From NCBI GenBank assembly GCA_963422465.1, contig OY730171.1, positions 4,422,202-4,486,201 of the forward strand: a stretch of 64,000 bases of DNA, read 5' to 3'. The position numbers and the translations under genes are program-made. The stretch's first letter is position 1. Each line of letters begins with the position of its first letter. Positions 22,501 to 33,235 of the stretch are shown piece after piece. The notes beneath the pieces are model-generated. The model did not search any database, was not told the DNA's origin, and was given only the letters and a program-made list of their open reading frames with translations. Origin of the DNA: Lichina pygmaea (lineage: Eukaryota; Ascomycota; Lichinomycetes; Lichinales; Lichinaceae).

Positions 22501-22947
22501 GTGGCCGTCGACCCAAACGCGACGAAGGTTGGCGCTGGACGATGAACATGTTTGTAGTTCTTGTCGAGCAAGATTGGCGCCGCAGCACCGCCGGCGGCCG
22601 GCCACTTGGGTCCCCCGGGTGGTGGCATTCTCCCAATGCCTGAATTATAGGACGATGCTGGCTGTAAGATGAGCTGCGGATCGCTCGGGGGCGATGTCAC
22701 CTGTCCGCCACACGTGAGCTTCTAATGCCGAGCCTACAAGTGCGGTCGGGTATCTTACTCGTGTTGCCTCAGAGCTCGACCACTTGGGGGCATCAGGATG
22801 CTGTTCCTGCTGCCGGGGGAGCGGTGCAAGGTTCGAGCGCAAAGCGGTTGTGGCTCCGAACACAATATCTGTGCGAGAGGATGCTGTCTCGGGCTGTGGT
22901 TTGCTCGTCGATAGCGACGCCTTGGGTGGTTCTCTCTGAGTGACCAT
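19554..22947 (-). CDS. SNF2-family ATPase, Rad5/16-like
   Basis: A DNA-translocating helicase-like ATPase. Exons 22759-22947, 21951-22700, 20071-21894 and 19554-20003 join to 1070 residues; all introns are 56-67 bases, GT...AG. Intron 2 falls inside Walker A (ADD/MGLGKT, about residues 311-319). Other motifs: LLPHQVEGLGWM, DEAHSIKN (motif II), LTGTPMQNH (III), FSQFTSMLDLIEPFL (IV), GSLGLNLTAASRV (V) and QAIDRVHRLNQT (VI). Between the two lobes sits an insert with only two CxxC pairs (CEICQ...CEDC, about residue 680) followed by an acidic disordered stretch, where Rad5/Rad16 proteins have a full RING finger. The N-terminus is acidic and basic by turns and looks disordered. Likely a chromatin or DNA-repair role; the exact orthologue is not assigned. 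Confidence 0.92.
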
Positions 22948-23360
22948 TGCGACCGAGACGTCTGATATACTACTGGAGTCTGATCCCTTGATGTTTGTTT
23001 CGCTCTGGTCCGGCAGGGTAAATGTTGTCGCGGCTAGTACCCCACCCAAACACTGTATCCCCGACAACGATTGCCTTCGAATCACGTGACTAGTCACGTG
23101 GTCCGTTGCTGTCAGTCCCCGATCGGCGCGGATGGATTCTGTCCAAATCTCACGATTTGCTGTCTGAGGTCCAATTCGGGACGACATAAGAGGCGGAAGG
23201 GAACACAGCTGTATTGTAGTGATGAGGATCCGCTAAATACGTATGTACGGATATGGCATCTCATATTGAGGGACGGCCAGCGCCTGCAATGGGTGGTTCT
23301 ACATCTGGCGGTACGATGCATCTGGCAGATTTCAGTAGAAACGTTGCCCCTCAACAGCCA
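22948..23360. other. Intergenic region
   Basis: 413 bases holding the SNF2 promoter and the 3' end of rsm1. Contains a tandem CACGTGACTAGTCACGTG palindrome near 23082-23099, a double E-box-like element, in front of the SNF2 gene. Confidence 0.5.
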
Positions 23361-24890
23361 TCAAGTCTTGCCCCCCTTGCCCTTGCGGCTTTTGACATCA
23401 AAGACTTTCTTTAGCTTCTTCAGCCTCGCCCAGCGTTCCTTGTCCTTGAGGTCACGGGCGGCCGGATCCTCCTCCGCTGGAGGCTCATGGGCAACAGCCA
23501 CCTCGCCCCCATCAGCCTGAGCATCTGGCTCGGGCACATTGGTGGACGACGATTGTGGTCGTGCAGCCAGCTCCGGTCTAGCTGAGGTCGCACGCATCCG
23601 GAAATGATGGTCGGTGTCGAGCACCCGAACGAGAGTCTCCCAGCCAGCTTTGTCCCCGGGACGTGGAGTCGTGTCGACGGCGTCGAGACGGCCGCTCTGG
23701 GCTTTGGCGTTTATCCATGGGCAGTAGTCCCTGTGTTCGCTCACGGCATCTAGAACTGTCACCAAGGCTTCGCCACCGTCGTCCTCCGAGTCTGATGTAT
23801 TGTCTCGGGTCGAAATTCGAGGTCGCTTGGTGAAGAGCCACAGCCCAAGACGCCGGAAGCATGTATTGCATGTAAGCAGCCCGCTGACGTGCCCAGTTTC
23901 CTCCTGCCACCCGACCAAGGCCAAGGCGAAGGCGTTTTTGTCGATGGCTCTTGACCTAGATTTGCCGTCTTCGTCTCCAGTAGCGGCGGTAGATGGCTCC
24001 GAATGTCCAAAATCCGACGGGAGGGATTGAATGATGCTATTGACGTCTGCTTCTGCCGGGTAGCGAAGGTCGGATGGTATCTCGCTGCCCATGGACAAGA
24101 CTGAATGATAACGTGACCTGAGGGCAGACATAGCCGTTCGAGGCTGCTGCAACGGGAGACGATATATGTCTTCTGGCACGTGAGTTAGCATGCAACTAGA
24201 CAAGCTGAATGGGAAGGGGACATACCATTGCATCCACGTCGCCTCCATAGACAATCCTCGTGGTGTTCGGTGGCGATCATGTTGAAGTATCTCTCGACAA
24301 GCTGTTCCTCTGCTGCGTGTCAGCGGAGCTCAGCTCACGCAACCCAAGGCTGTGAACTCACCGGCTCCCCTGACCCAGGCGCGATCCCCAGCCTCGTCGT
24401 CGTCCTCCGACATGTCCGCCTCTTCCTCCAGTTTGATGCACACTTCTTTCCCGCATCCTCCAACACATCCGACCCTCTCCTTGCCCACGCAGGTCCAACC
24501 GCGTCTCGCCCATTGCACCTCGGTGATCTTGGCAGGCTTCGAGCTCCACCTGTCGACGTGTCTGAAAGTCTTCAGCCGCTCGAGGAACTGGCCGCGATCC
24601 CAAGGAGAGAAGTTGGGAGCCACAGCGGGTAGAGACGTGTCAGAGGCCGTCCGGTCTTTGGCAGATGTTCTTGGAGGGCTCCGAGTGGTGTTCTTTGGCC
24701 GTACTCGACGTTCGGGTGCAAGCAGCGCCGTGTACGGCTCGAGCACACGCCGTTTCTTGGGCTGCGACTCGACTTCCGTCGCGACGATGGATCCCTCCTT
24801 GGTCCCACCTTGCGAGGCGAGATTCGTAGAGGATCCGTTCGCGGAGAGCGAACTGAGCAGACCGTGGAACTTGCGTTTGGTGGCGTACAT
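23361..24890 (-). CDS. rsm1: C3HC zinc-finger mRNA export factor, Rsm1/NIPA-like
   Basis: S. pombe Rsm1 acts in mRNA export; human NIPA is related. Three exons (24362-24890, 24226-24309, 23361-24172) give 474 residues. The small 84-base middle exon restores the C3HC finger: RGWTC...CVGGCGKEVC in exon 1, then YFNMIATEHHEDCLWRRRGC in exon 2. The Rsm1-like C-terminal half has CNTCFRRLGLWLF and SEHRDYCPWIN. The end is Lys-rich (KSRKGKGGKT). The start at 24890 lies in a good context (CACCATG); an ATG at 24926 would add 12 residues. Divergent from MET22 over 163 bases. Confidence 0.9.
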
Positions 24891-25053
24891 GGTGGTATTG
24901 TGTCGTGCAGCGTCGATGGTTGTCATCCGAGGGATATCACGTCGGGTGGCCCGTGAAGTGAGATGTCCTTGAACACGCAGCAGCTCGCAACACGAGCGCT
25001 CAGATCGACTGATCTTTCGTTACTTGAGAGGGACTGCTATCGTGAGGCTGTAG
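24891..25053. promoter_or_regulatory. Divergent promoter of rsm1 and MET22
   Basis: 163 bases between the two start codons. No TATA box and no clear ATGRYRYCAT sulphur-regulator site seen; GATATCACGTC lies near 24932. Confidence 0.45.
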
Positions 25054-26289
25054 ATGAGATTGTTTCCGGTACGGCAGAACATCAAGACGCCGTTGCTGGT
25101 TGCCACGGGCGCGTCGGCTATCGCTGTGGTTCTTCGAATCTGGTGGTCGTCACACCTCGTGGATTCCTCCCCAGCCGATATTTCAGGGTCGTTCGCCCGG
25201 AACGCAACAATGGACGAGCCTTACACCAAAGAACGGCAGATTGCAGAACTAGCCGTACAGAGGGCAACAATCCTGACAAAGACGGTCTTCAACGACTCGG
25301 CCAAGGGCACTTTGTCAAAGGCCGATAAGTCCCCCGTCACTATCGCCGACTTCGGCGCCCAAGCTCTCATCAATCACGCGCTACGGAAGAACTTCCCCCA
25401 CGACGAAATCGTAGCCGAAGAGGATACGGATGCCCTGAGGGAGAACGCACATCTACGCGATCTAGTATGGGACTCGGTCAGAGACACGCATCTGGAGGAC
25501 CAAGCCGCCGAAGAGCTCCTCGGAGGGCCCGTCGGAGACCAAGACCAGATGCTACGGGCCATAGCCGCTGGTGGCAGCGCTGGTGGTGCCAAGGGCCGAT
25601 TCTGGGTGCTCGATCCCGTGGATGGGACGAAGGGGTTTCTTCGCGGCGGCCAGTACGCCGTATGTCTCGCCCTCATCGTGGATGGAGAAGTCCAGATCGG
25701 CGTGCTGGGATGCCCGAACCTGCCAGTCGACGACACAGCGCCGATACCGAGTACTTCGGCGTCCAGTGTTCCAGAACGCGATGAGGTCGGGGTGCTGTTC
25801 TCCGCGACGATGGGCCGTGGAGCGACGAGCCGTGCCCTCGGTCGTGGCTCCCTGGCGGCGCCCAGGGGCATTGAGATGAAAGCCGTCCAGGACACGGCCG
25901 AAGCAACATTGTGTGAGGGTGTCGAGGCCGGCCACTCGGCCCTGGACGACCACGAGGCCATCGCGAAGCGGCTGGGGATCACGGGAGAGAGCGTCCGCAT
26001 CGACTCGCAGGCCAAGTATGGTTCCATCGCACGAGGAGCGGGAGACATATACCTGCGCTTGCCCGTCAAGAAAGGCTACCAGGAGAAGATATGGGACCAT
26101 GCCGCGGGCGACCTCATCGCCCGTGAAGCCGGGGGTCGCGTCACCGACGCCCAAGGCAAGCGCCTGGACTTCTCACGAGGACGAACGTTGGCGGACAACC
26201 GCGGCGTCGTCGCATCTGCGCAAGAGATCCATCAGCACGTGCTGGAGGCCGTCAGTGCTGTCCTGGACGAAAAGGCCAAGGCAGGGTAA
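25054..26289 (+). CDS. MET22: 3'(2'),5'-bisphosphate nucleotidase (PAP phosphatase)
   Basis: Removes the 3'-phosphate from PAP/PAPS, clearing the by-product of sulphate assimilation; the yeast enzyme is the Na+/Li+ target HAL2. One uninterrupted frame of 411 residues. Metal-binding inositol-phosphatase-type motifs: EED (122-124), DPVDGT (187-192) and WDHAAG (347-352), with SPVTIADFGAQAL near 93. The first 50 residues form a hydrophobic/basic leader (LLVATGASAIAVVLRIWW) not needed for catalysis; starting at the internal MDEPYTKE (Met53) would give the usual cytosolic length. Convergent with uL6m. Second sulphur gene of the window after MET10. Confidence 0.95.
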   Translation: MRLFPVRQNIKTPLLVATGASAIAVVLRIWWSSHLVDSSPADISGSFARNATMDEPYTKERQIAELAVQRATILTKTVFNDSAKGTLSKADKSPVTIADFGAQALINHALRKNFPHDEIVAEEDTDALRENAHLRDLVWDSVRDTHLEDQAAEELLGGPVGDQDQMLRAIAAGGSAGGAKGRFWVLDPVDGTKGFLRGGQYAVCLALIVDGEVQIGVLGCPNLPVDDTAPIPSTSASSVPERDEVGVLFSATMGRGATSRALGRGSLAAPRGIEMKAVQDTAEATLCEGVEAGHSALDDHEAIAKRLGITGESVRIDSQAKYGSIARGAGDIYLRLPVKKGYQEKIWDHAAGDLIAREAGGRVTDAQGKRLDFSRGRTLADNRGVVASAQEIHQHVLEAVSAVLDEKAKAG

Positions 26290-26434
26290 ATCGAACAGTT
26301 GGAACTTCAGAAGAGCCATCTGGAGCGGGTCAATGCTCTCGCATCGCTACGCCTCGAACGGGCGGCGGTCGACCGGGCTCTAAGTGGAGGGAAGAACCGG
26401 ATCGCAGAACACATCTGCCGCGGTGAATAGAGCT

Positions 26435-27301
26435 TCATTTGATCTTCTTGGCCTTTAGCTTGATGGTCTCGCCGTCCACAAAGATCCCCTTGCCCTTGTA
26501 AGGTTCTGGTTTCCGCCACATGCGGATCTTGGCCGCGAACTGGTAGATGACCTCCCTCTCGACGCCCTCGAGCAAGATGCGAGTCGGCTGGGGGGTTGAG
26601 GCTTTCACGCCCTTCGGCACCCCCAGCTCGATCGGGTGCGAATAACCCAGCTTCAGGTTCACAAACTGCTGGCCCGGGTACTCCGGAGGCACCGTCTCGG
26701 CCGTGTCCTCGACCGTGGCGCGGTAACCGACCCCGATCAAGCTTAGGATCGCAATGTGCCCTTCCGACACGCCGATGACGTGGTTCTGGAGGTAGGCGCG
26801 AGTGGTTCCTGAGCCGGACCTTAGCTGGGCGCCGAACATGCGACCGAGCGCACGATCGAGATACGCACCCCACATCTCCCGCTGCTTTCTCACGCTGGGA
26901 TCCTCGATCTTCACCACCGCCCGTCTAGCCTGCAGGTCCTGTTCGACCGTCACGGCCCGAGACAGCAACATCGACACCTTTCCTGACGTGACTGTAAGCT
27001 TCCCGTGACAGCCCCCCTGGATGCTGAGCCCACCTAAAGGTCCCTCGACTTCCAGCAGCTCCTTCGGCGGGCTCCTGGCTCTTCGAGCGGCTGCCGACTC
27101 GACCGGCTTCACCTGACGCAGAGACACTCCTCCGGGGAGGGAGACGTGAGCACGGCCGATGTGCGATTCCCTCGTTGCAGAGGCAGAGAAGAGCCGTGGA
27201 CCTGCCCGACCCGAAGGAGCTGCTCCTAGCGGCCCGCATTTTCTTTGGGGTATCACCCCAGCATGGCACCGTGGTAGCCTCATGTATCGTGGCCAAGTCA
27301 T
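26435..27301 (-). CDS. MRPL6: Mitochondrial large-subunit ribosomal protein uL6m
   Basis: A single exon, 288 residues. An Arg-rich leader ending near RLFSASAT precedes the L6 fold: EVEGPLGGLSI, LVTVTSGKV-like strand, GVSEGHIAILSLIGVGYRA, then the C-terminal signature KIRMWRKPEPYKGKGIFVDGE with a Lys-rich end. It binds 23S-type rRNA near the factor-binding site of the mitoribosome. The start may be 27301 or the ATG six codons later (27283); contexts are equally weak. Its stop is 145 bases from the MET22 stop, so the two genes converge. Confidence 0.93.
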   Translation of the reverse strand: MTWPRYMRLPRCHAGVIPQRKCGPLGAAPSGRAGPRLFSASATRESHIGRAHVSLPGGVSLRQVKPVESAAARRARSPPKELLEVEGPLGGLSIQGGCHGKLTVTSGKVSMLLSRAVTVEQDLQARRAVVKIEDPSVRKQREMWGAYLDRALGRMFGAQLRSGSGTTRAYLQNHVIGVSEGHIAILSLIGVGYRATVEDTAETVPPEYPGQQFVNLKLGYSHPIELGVPKGVKASTPQPTRILLEGVEREVIYQFAAKIRMWRKPEPYKGKGIFVDGETIKLKAKKIK

Positions 27302-27958
27302 TGACGGTCAATGGTTCCACGGCATTTGCGCGATGGTGAAGCTATCTTTTTTGGGTAAGCTGGGATACCGGTACCTCCGTACTCCGTACAGTACGAGCGA
27401 CTTAGTAAGCGGGAAATGTTCACGATACGGTACCGTACAGTATTGTGATGGGCATCACGTGCACACGCGTCTCGTTTCGACGTCCCCTCATCGCCACCTG
27501 CGCATAGTGGTGGTTTCGATTCGATGGAACGACAGCTCGACCTGTCGATGTGATTGTACGCATCGTACATGTACGCTTTCTGTCTGGAAGCAGGCTCAGG
27601 CTGCACCTTCTTAGTAGGACTACTACTACTGTGTCCATGTCTTTGAGTGAATCTGTCTCGTCCTCCGACCGTGTTCTAATCGTTCTGCACCCACGCTCTT
27701 CTGGGGGCTGAGACCGACGATGTCATGATCGCCGGGCCAAATACCATCCGTCGTTCGCTCCTTTCTTTGTCTGGAAACTTATCCACCAGTGATCTCGTTC
27801 AGGCTTCACATCGTACAGTATACTGAACTCCTCCTTCTCTTTCCGTCTACTTGAGAGCTCTCTCTCGTCGAGGACACCTTCAAACTCAGGACATCTTCCG
27901 GAATACAGGCGTCTTGTCCGGATTTCGAGTGCAAAGACCTTCTTGGCCGCAGCTTACC
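27302..27958. other. Divergent intergenic region before KAR5
   Basis: 657 bases with many TACGG/GTACG words (for example around 27,420-27,460). Promoters of uL6m (-) and KAR5 (+) must lie here. No gene seen. Confidence 0.4.
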
Positions 27959-30233
27959 ATGATGGCGTGGCGGATATCTCTAGCTACAGTAGCCGCTACC
28001 GCTATTCTGATATCTACGGCCACTGCCAAGGCGAGCCAGTTGTCCGCAGGTAAACTGAAGCCTGCATCTTCAGAGTACCTACGTATGATGCTGACACGTC
28101 GCCCTGAGACCGCGGCGAGGACTCATTCACGACAGCGGACATCCGAGATGCAGACTTTACTACGTTGATCAGGGTTCACAGCAAGTATGACTCGGACGTG
28201 TTCGATAAGGCTATCGGTTTCATCTCTTCCCTTCGATCCGGCCCCTCGTGTGCTCGCTTCGCTACCGCGACGCTATTGCGGTCCTGTCAGGACGTTGAGG
28301 GTGCCACGCAGAGTACACGTGATGACACGGAGAGTTTCGAGGTCACCTTGGATCAGCTGAAATCTACCTATGCCGCAAGGCTCGCAGTCTGCGAGCTAAT
28401 TGAAGCGGGAGCGGTGGTACCATCGGAGTGCTCGTCGCTTACCCCCGTTGGGCGGCCAAGGCAGGAGAGAAACCTTGCCCGGATATTCATGCGCCCGACG
28501 ACGAAGAGCCAAGATGGCATGCCTAACCCTGGTGGGCCAAGCCTGAAGCAGTGCTTGACGAGCCTCGAATCGAGGCCCCAGTGGTGGACTAGCTACAGCA
28601 ACAATCGTCAAAATGCTGTGGTCATGTGTCAAGCGGTCCGCGGTCAGATCGAGCGAGGTCTGTGAGAATCCACGCCGTCCGGAGCAGGATCTTCTGATTG
28701 CCGTGCTCTTTAGATGAGCTTCTTGACCTGCATGGCTCGATCACGGAGATGAACTCGAATCTCAGCGAAGCGCTCTCAAAGGCAGTGAACATCTCTACCA
28801 GCCGTCTCGTGCACCAAAAGAGCTTTGCGGACTACATCCAGACGCTGCAGACGAAGCTGCAAGAGGATCTAGTGAGAGCCAGCAGCAACGCTCAGAACAT
28901 CATCTTCAAGGTCGTGACGGACGTGGAGGCCGCGTTCCATCGTGTCACGGGGAGAATGGCCGTCGCAGGGGCAGAAGTCGAAGCACGCTACGCCGACTTG
29001 AACCAAGTAAGCAGATTCGGGTTATACAACATTCGAGGCTAAAGCGAGTCAAGAGAGTGGGCGAGACCGACGCAGCACTTGTCTCCGCGCAAGAGAAAGT
29101 GGAAGCGCTAGTCCATAGCATGCTCCGCGGGGGCGCCGAGCTTGTGGCCGCACAAGAAGCCGGGTGGGAGCGGAATCAGGAGACGGCCAGGGCGATCATA
29201 GATGCCCTTCGCGCTGTACGGCAGCAAGAGATTGGTGGAATCGTTTCCATGCTTAGAGAAGTCGGGACGCAGTTGGTCCGCAGCAGTGCTTCCGGAGACT
29301 ACGTATCCAAACTCATCGGTCGGCAGGAAACGTCCAAGGGTGTTTTAGATCACGTTCAGTCGAAGCAACAAGCGATCGACGAGGTAGCGTGGCAAGCCCC
29401 GAGTTTTGCTCCTGCCGCTGACACGCGATAGCGGTTCAATGATCTCGGCGCCAGTTTCGGTGATCTGGAGGCCAAGGCCGAATCACTTCGATCCAATCAG
29501 GATCAGCAGCTGGTATGCAACGGCCCATCGGTCTTGACGAAGATCCTCAAGACCGGCAAGGCGGACGGGACGCTGATGATTGCACGTCAGGAGCTGCAAA
29601 CTCGGCTGCACGAACTATCCGAGACGGAAATGGACACGGTCCTCCAGTTCATCGAACGGGTGTCGACCAGCGCCATCCGCCTTCGGATTCTCGTCGATGA
29701 GACTTCCGCGAAAATCAATCAGATGGGATCCCTCAGAGTCTTTGACACGCTCCTGCTTGCGGCAAGCAAATCGGCCGGCCTTGCAATGGTAGTGTTGGCG
29801 CTGGGGACGATCAGGAAGGCTGTGGTGGTTGCGGTCGTCGCGGGAGCCGGTATGGCGTCATCGCCACCAAGATGCCGGGGCGCTCACTCTGACGGGCCCA
29901 GGTCTCACTTACACTGCGTGGATGATCGGCTGGTCGACCCTCGCTCAACTCACGCGTGCCGGCGGCTTGCATATGAAAAGCCTCGACACAGCGGTCTCGG
30001 ACGCTGAACCTTCCACACCCATTCTCGTCGTGCTCGAACTTGCAGCACAACCCCTCAAAGTCGGCAGCATGTTCGTGTGTTTCGCCATGGTGGTCCTCAT
30101 CATCGTGATGGTCGTCCGACGACACCGGAAATCTTCCGCCACGGATGGGCCTAGCCTGCCGCACTCGAGTACCGAGCCGGTACCAAGACTGAAGGAGTGC
30201 CCTGGACAAGCGACCAGCAGTCCGGGTTTCTAG
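27959..30233 (+). CDS. KAR5: Nuclear fusion (karyogamy) protein Kar5/Tht1
   Basis: Kar5 sits in the nuclear envelope and is needed for membrane fusion of haploid nuclei after mating. Six exons (27959-28049, 28154-28657, 28714-29006, 29054-29383, 29432-29849, 29902-30233) give 655 residues. A signal peptide (MMAWRISLATVAATAILIST) is followed by the Cys-containing luminal block SCARFATATLLRSCQD and the family hallmark CLTSLESRPQWWTSYSNNRQ. Then come long heptad-like helices, and membrane segments near the C-terminus (about 520-560 and 600-625) before a basic tail. All introns are GT...AG; intron 2 uses a weak GTCTGT donor. The second exon start (28154) is inferred from phase. Presence suggests a sexual cycle, though not proof. 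Confidence 0.88.
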
Positions 30234-31427
30234 ACTGGATGACTGGATCTGTCGGGGGTGCTCTCCCACCTCTGCCAGCCCTGGATTGGCGGGGAGGCTA
30301 TCGGACCACAAGAACCCTCCAGACTCGGAGCCTGGAGATCCCTCATTCGCCGGATTTGGACCAGTGGCCTATGCTCGGATTTGCAACCCTTCCCGCGAGG
30401 CCTCTTTTTCTTTTTTTTTTTTCATTTCCTTGCCATATCTAGACCACCTCTCTCGTTTCTGACTTGCGATCTGCATCGTATTCTACCCAGCACGCGGACC
30501 TTTCCAGCCCTGGGGTCTTTTTTGCAACCAGAGAAGAATCTGTTCTCTCTCCTCGATGACATCTTCTCCGGGGACCTCGTCTATCTCCACATCTGTCTTT
30601 CGTCTCTTTGCTCGGCCTCTTGGCCAGTTTGGTCTGATATCTCAACAGCATTCTCCTTTGGCCTTTGGACCTCTGGTCACCGCACAAGGACTCGGCGACC
30701 CCGCCACCGGAAGGATTCCAAGAACCGTCGTCGTGCTTTTGGCAAAGACGGCTACAACGGCCCAGGCATCTTCCGTCTCTTTCTCATATCTTATGCCATC
30801 GAGATCAGTAAAGTCTCCGAGCCCAAAAAGCAAGCGAACCCTTCGGCTCTCTGCTCCAATGGCAATACATCTGTCTAGATTTGATCGCCACCGTCACCCT
30901 CTATATATCTCCCTCCCCACTCTTCTGCTCCCTAGCCTCTACCATCGCTCAAGGAGACGGAACGAACACCGTAGACTCCCCTACCATGCCAGCCTTCTTG
31001 CCCGTACCCTCCCCGAACAGGCGACAAACCACAGCCGGCGGCATCGATAGCGACCCACAGCGTGTCGCCAGACGGAAAGCATTGCCGACAGCAAGAACAC
31101 ACCACCCACGAGGCCGTGGTATCCACAGACGCGCCTAGCGCCACCTTCGAACAACGTACGAGGGGTACACGCTGTCGGCCGCCCAGATCGAGTGGACTGA
31201 GAAGCAGCGGTGGGCGACGACAGCACGGGCGTCGTCTTGTCTGACTGTAGCTACGTACGAGCATCTTCGAAGTCACGGTAACGTCGGCAATGGCTGATAT
31301 TGTACTCCGTACGTTTGTATGTCTACAGCTTTCGGCAGTGTGTGTGTACTGTACGAGTACATTTTCCGGTGGGCGGGCGGGGGCGTGCGGGCGGGTGTTC
31401 GGAGAGGTGTTCCTAGCTGCACTAGCA

Positions 31428-31478
31428 GTACTTCCGTACGTATGTAGGCATGGTAGGTACGTAACAGTACGGAAGTAC
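31428..31478. repeat. Perfect 12-bp inverted repeat GTACTTCCGTAC
   Basis: GTACTTCCGTAC at 31428-31439 and its reverse complement at 31467-31478, separated by 27 bases. It contains two copies of the 11-mer TACTTCCGTAC that recurs elsewhere in non-coding DNA of this window. Confidence 0.85.
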
Positions 31479-31573
31479 GTACGAACTGGCACCATGCCCG
31501 TCTTTCTTTTTTTTTTTCAAAGGGGGAGGGGGGGTGGTCAATTGGCTCCTCGGAGACACAGCTCTGGGAACTA

Positions 31574-31675
31574 GGTCCAGGAAAAGGTCCAGGAAAAGGT
31601 CCGGGACAAGCTCCAGGACAAGCTCCAAAGCAAGGTCCGGGGGGGAAAAGGTCCGGGTCAAAGGTCCGGGGACAA
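31574..31675. repeat. GGTCCAGGAAAA-type minisatellite
   Basis: About eight degenerate copies of a 12-base unit (AGGTCCAGGAAA, AGCTCCAGGACA, AGGTCCGGG variants). Read on the minus strand it encodes a repetitive Leu/Asp/Pro peptide, but there is no supporting gene. Confidence 0.75.
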
Positions 31676-32480
31676 GTTCGTGTCGCGATTCGACGTCCGG
31701 TACGGTGCCGTACGACTTGGGCATACAGTTACGAGTAGCTTACTATTACGTGCGTATCTACGGATGGAGGTTAGCCAGTACGACAGTAAAATCCTTGACC
31801 GTTTGTTTCGTTGGAGATTTGCAGGGCACTGCCCGTGACTGCATGGACACGCACGCCCATGCAATCTTTTTGTCGTCACCTGGAATATGATCGCCCAGAC
31901 CATCCCCGTCCCTGAACGCAAACCTTTCCTACGTACGCATCGTACCGGTACGAATACGGATGTAAAGCCAGGCGCACACACCCGCTCAGCGAGACGCGCG
32001 ATGAGAAAGCTCAAAAGAGACGTCTCGGAGGAGAAATATCAGATGAGGAAAAGCTTTGGATGTCGATGGTGCTGGGTATAGTACCAAGCCAAAGTACCGG
32101 TACCGGATTGTACGTACGAGTATGTAGATGGCTTCACCGAGGGACGGATTCACGGCGGAATTGATCCACAGAGACACGTATCGCTACCGTCGAGAGATGC
32201 AAGTCCAAGACAAGAACCTCGTACTGCACGAAGGGAAGTACGAGGAGGAGGGGCATGACGTGATGCTATCGACGTGATGCTACCGCTATGGTGCTGACGG
32301 GAGATTGGGAGATCAGGAGGGCAGGGGGACGATGGAGAGACCAGGGAAATGGCATGATACTGACTTGACCGCCAGCAGGGAATGGTGTGATACGTACATA
32401 CGTACATACGTACTGACTTGACCAAAGGACGAAGTGAGGCCTGACTCGACTGAGGAGGTTTTGCGGAGGGGGAAGGAGAT

Positions 32481-32565
32481 GTTATCACGACACCGGATTA
32501 TGCTAACGCGACACCCCGAGATTTGCTAGCACGACACCTATCGTTAGCTTTGTTAGCAGGACACC
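32481..32565. repeat. Four spaced copies of a 14-mer ending CGACACC
   Basis: Copies at 32481-32494, 32502-32515, 32525-32538 and 32552-32565: GTTATCACGACACC, GCTAACGCGACACC, GCTAGCACGACACC and GTTAGCAGGACACC. Start-to-start spacing is 21, 23 and 27 bases. Flanks differ, so this is a motif cluster, not a simple tandem duplication. Confidence 0.8.
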
Positions 32566-33235
32566 CTTTTCAGCGCTCTTTGAACACTCTTAGAGACACA
32601 CCTCTGTACGTTACGTACCCCCCTCTCACTAGACTATTCTCACAAGTACTTTGAAAGATGTTGTCATCTTGCGAGAGCACAAGTAGTCCTGAGCTTGTGA
32701 CAAGTCTCTTTCCTGCGATACCTCAACTGAGTTGGCAGATGCTCTCACACGTCTAAAACAGGATGTATAGCATCCAATATGAGCTTTTGGTATGTGAACA
32801 TGGAGCTGGCCATTGGATATGATTTGCAAAAGAATGTGAATGGAGAATGTCTGTTGCGCAGCATCCTCAAGACTGATGATCTCTGCAAGTTGAGAAATAC
32901 TGAAGTTTATGTGGGGTAGCTCCCACCTGCGCTACTTGCAATACTCGTACATATGAGTAGAGAGGGGATGGTATTTGACATGCTGCTTTGTACCTCGTAC
33001 TCCGTACGTCTGTGCTGTACAAGGGTGTGTCTCTAGTACTACTTTGAGGGCGCCCAAGGGAGTTGTTCTGCTACTGTGACGGAGCTAACAATGGGTGTCG
33101 TGCTAGCAAATCTCGCGGTGTTGACAGACTGTCTGAAAGCGGGCATTGTGGTACGTGGTACCATCGACGATGCCGAGCACATACTTCCGTACGGTAGTAA
33201 CGCATTGCGACTCCTCTCTCCCTCTCTCGCTCTCT

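Larger units (their letters stand above)
30234..33235. other. Three-kilobase gap rich in repeats
   Basis: No conserved coding exon on either strand. It contains a 12-bp inverted repeat (31428-31478), a GGTCC minisatellite (31574-31675), a four-copy 14-mer (32481-32565), many GTAC/TACG words, and one TACTTCCGTAC copy at 33182-33192. AT content rises after 32,600. Confidence 0.6.

Noticed and set aside
22645-23187. Longer N-terminus for the SNF2 protein starting at 23187
   Set aside because: The extra 80 residues overlap the E-box promoter region and look non-conserved; the ATG at 22947 is simpler. Not fully excluded.
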